From assembly GCA_016584305.1 (NCBI GenBank), contig JACEEZ010022664.1, positions 167,591 through 231,590 of the forward strand: a stretch of DNA of 64,000 nt, given 5' to 3'. Every line of letters begins with the position of its first letter. Within the stretch, counting starts at the first letter, position 1. Source of the stretch: Chionoecetes opilio (lineage: Eukaryota; Arthropoda; Malacostraca; Decapoda; Majidae). Shown one piece after another: positions 63,913 through 64,000 of this stretch. Made by a program: the position numbers and the translations under genes. Under the pieces are notes generated by a model. It was given only the letters and a program-made list of their open reading frames with translations. It searched no databases and was not told where the DNA came from.

Positions 63913-64000
63913 GATGCCACCGAGCGCCTAACTTCTGATCTTTCTATAATTTCTGATTGGGGCAAAGCAAACCTTGTTTTGTTCAATGCCTCAAAAACCC
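63913..64000 (+). pseudogene. jockey-like LINE: post-palm RT fragment, cut by window end
   Basis: It reads DATERLTSDLSIISDWGKAN then LVLFNASKT, the segment that follows the YADD region in jockey-type RTs, in a different frame from the upstream RT piece. The palm catalytic motifs are absent from the window. Confidence 0.8.

Overview
This window is eukaryotic nuclear DNA from an arthropod, most likely a decapod crustacean. The evidence is: intron-split genes with GT-AG (and one GC-AG) introns, products closest to insect and vertebrate orthologues, a jockey-like LINE of the kind abundant in crabs and shrimps, and extreme density of microsatellites, minisatellites and short inverted-repeat transposons. 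There is no prokaryotic-style operon, CRISPR array or defence island. The species assignment is inference from these features only.

Two real protein genes, both on the + strand, are well supported. The first (about 1.95-17.34 kb) is the orthologue of vertebrate NRF1 / Drosophila erect wing (ewg), a DNA-binding activator. Ten exons can be traced, from an acidic N-terminal segment through the KKRKR nuclear-localisation motif, the NRF1 DNA-binding/dimerisation region and the glutamine- and valine-rich activation region, to a short acidic tail and stop at 17337. Its true 5' end lies upstream or was not recognised. One exon (5540-5791) carries a net -1 frame change, and a 69-nt upstream exon repeats the LVMNSVDAS start of the next exon with only synonymous differences. 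The second gene (47772-57430) is a complete six-exon VAP (VAMP-associated protein A/B, Vap33) gene encoding 241 residues: MSP domain, coiled coil and C-terminal membrane anchor. About 90 bp before its ATG are a perfect CRE (TGACGTCA) and a perfect NRF1-type core (GCGCGTGCGC), which suggests that the upstream neighbour's protein could regulate it.

The 30 kb between the genes, and all larger introns, are repeat-dominated. There are minisatellites with units of 20, 52, 56, 53, 36, 33, 22, 31, about 90 and 35 bp, long (TC)n, (CA)n, (TA)n, (ATT)n tracts, and many MITE families. These include TTAA-flanked piggyBac-like elements (seven copies), TA-flanked pogo/Tigger-like elements (five copies), hAT-like elements with exact 8-bp duplications (two copies), foldback elements with long palindromic arms, two head-to-tail Helitron-like elements with hairpin plus CTAG ends, and tRNA-derived SINE pieces. 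LINE remnants with a C-x2-C-x8-H-x4-C knuckle lie on the minus strand near 38.4-39.2, 50.7-51.0 and 51.7-51.9 kb. A jockey-like reverse transcriptase, internally rearranged, occupies 62.5-64 kb. A GC-rich island at 35.9-38.1 kb has exon-like pieces that I could not identify.

The most noteworthy observations are the duplicated coding start in ewg, the NRF1 site before VAP, the 20-bp satellite whose only variable site is one CpG-type dinucleotide, and several nested transposon insertions with readable target duplications.
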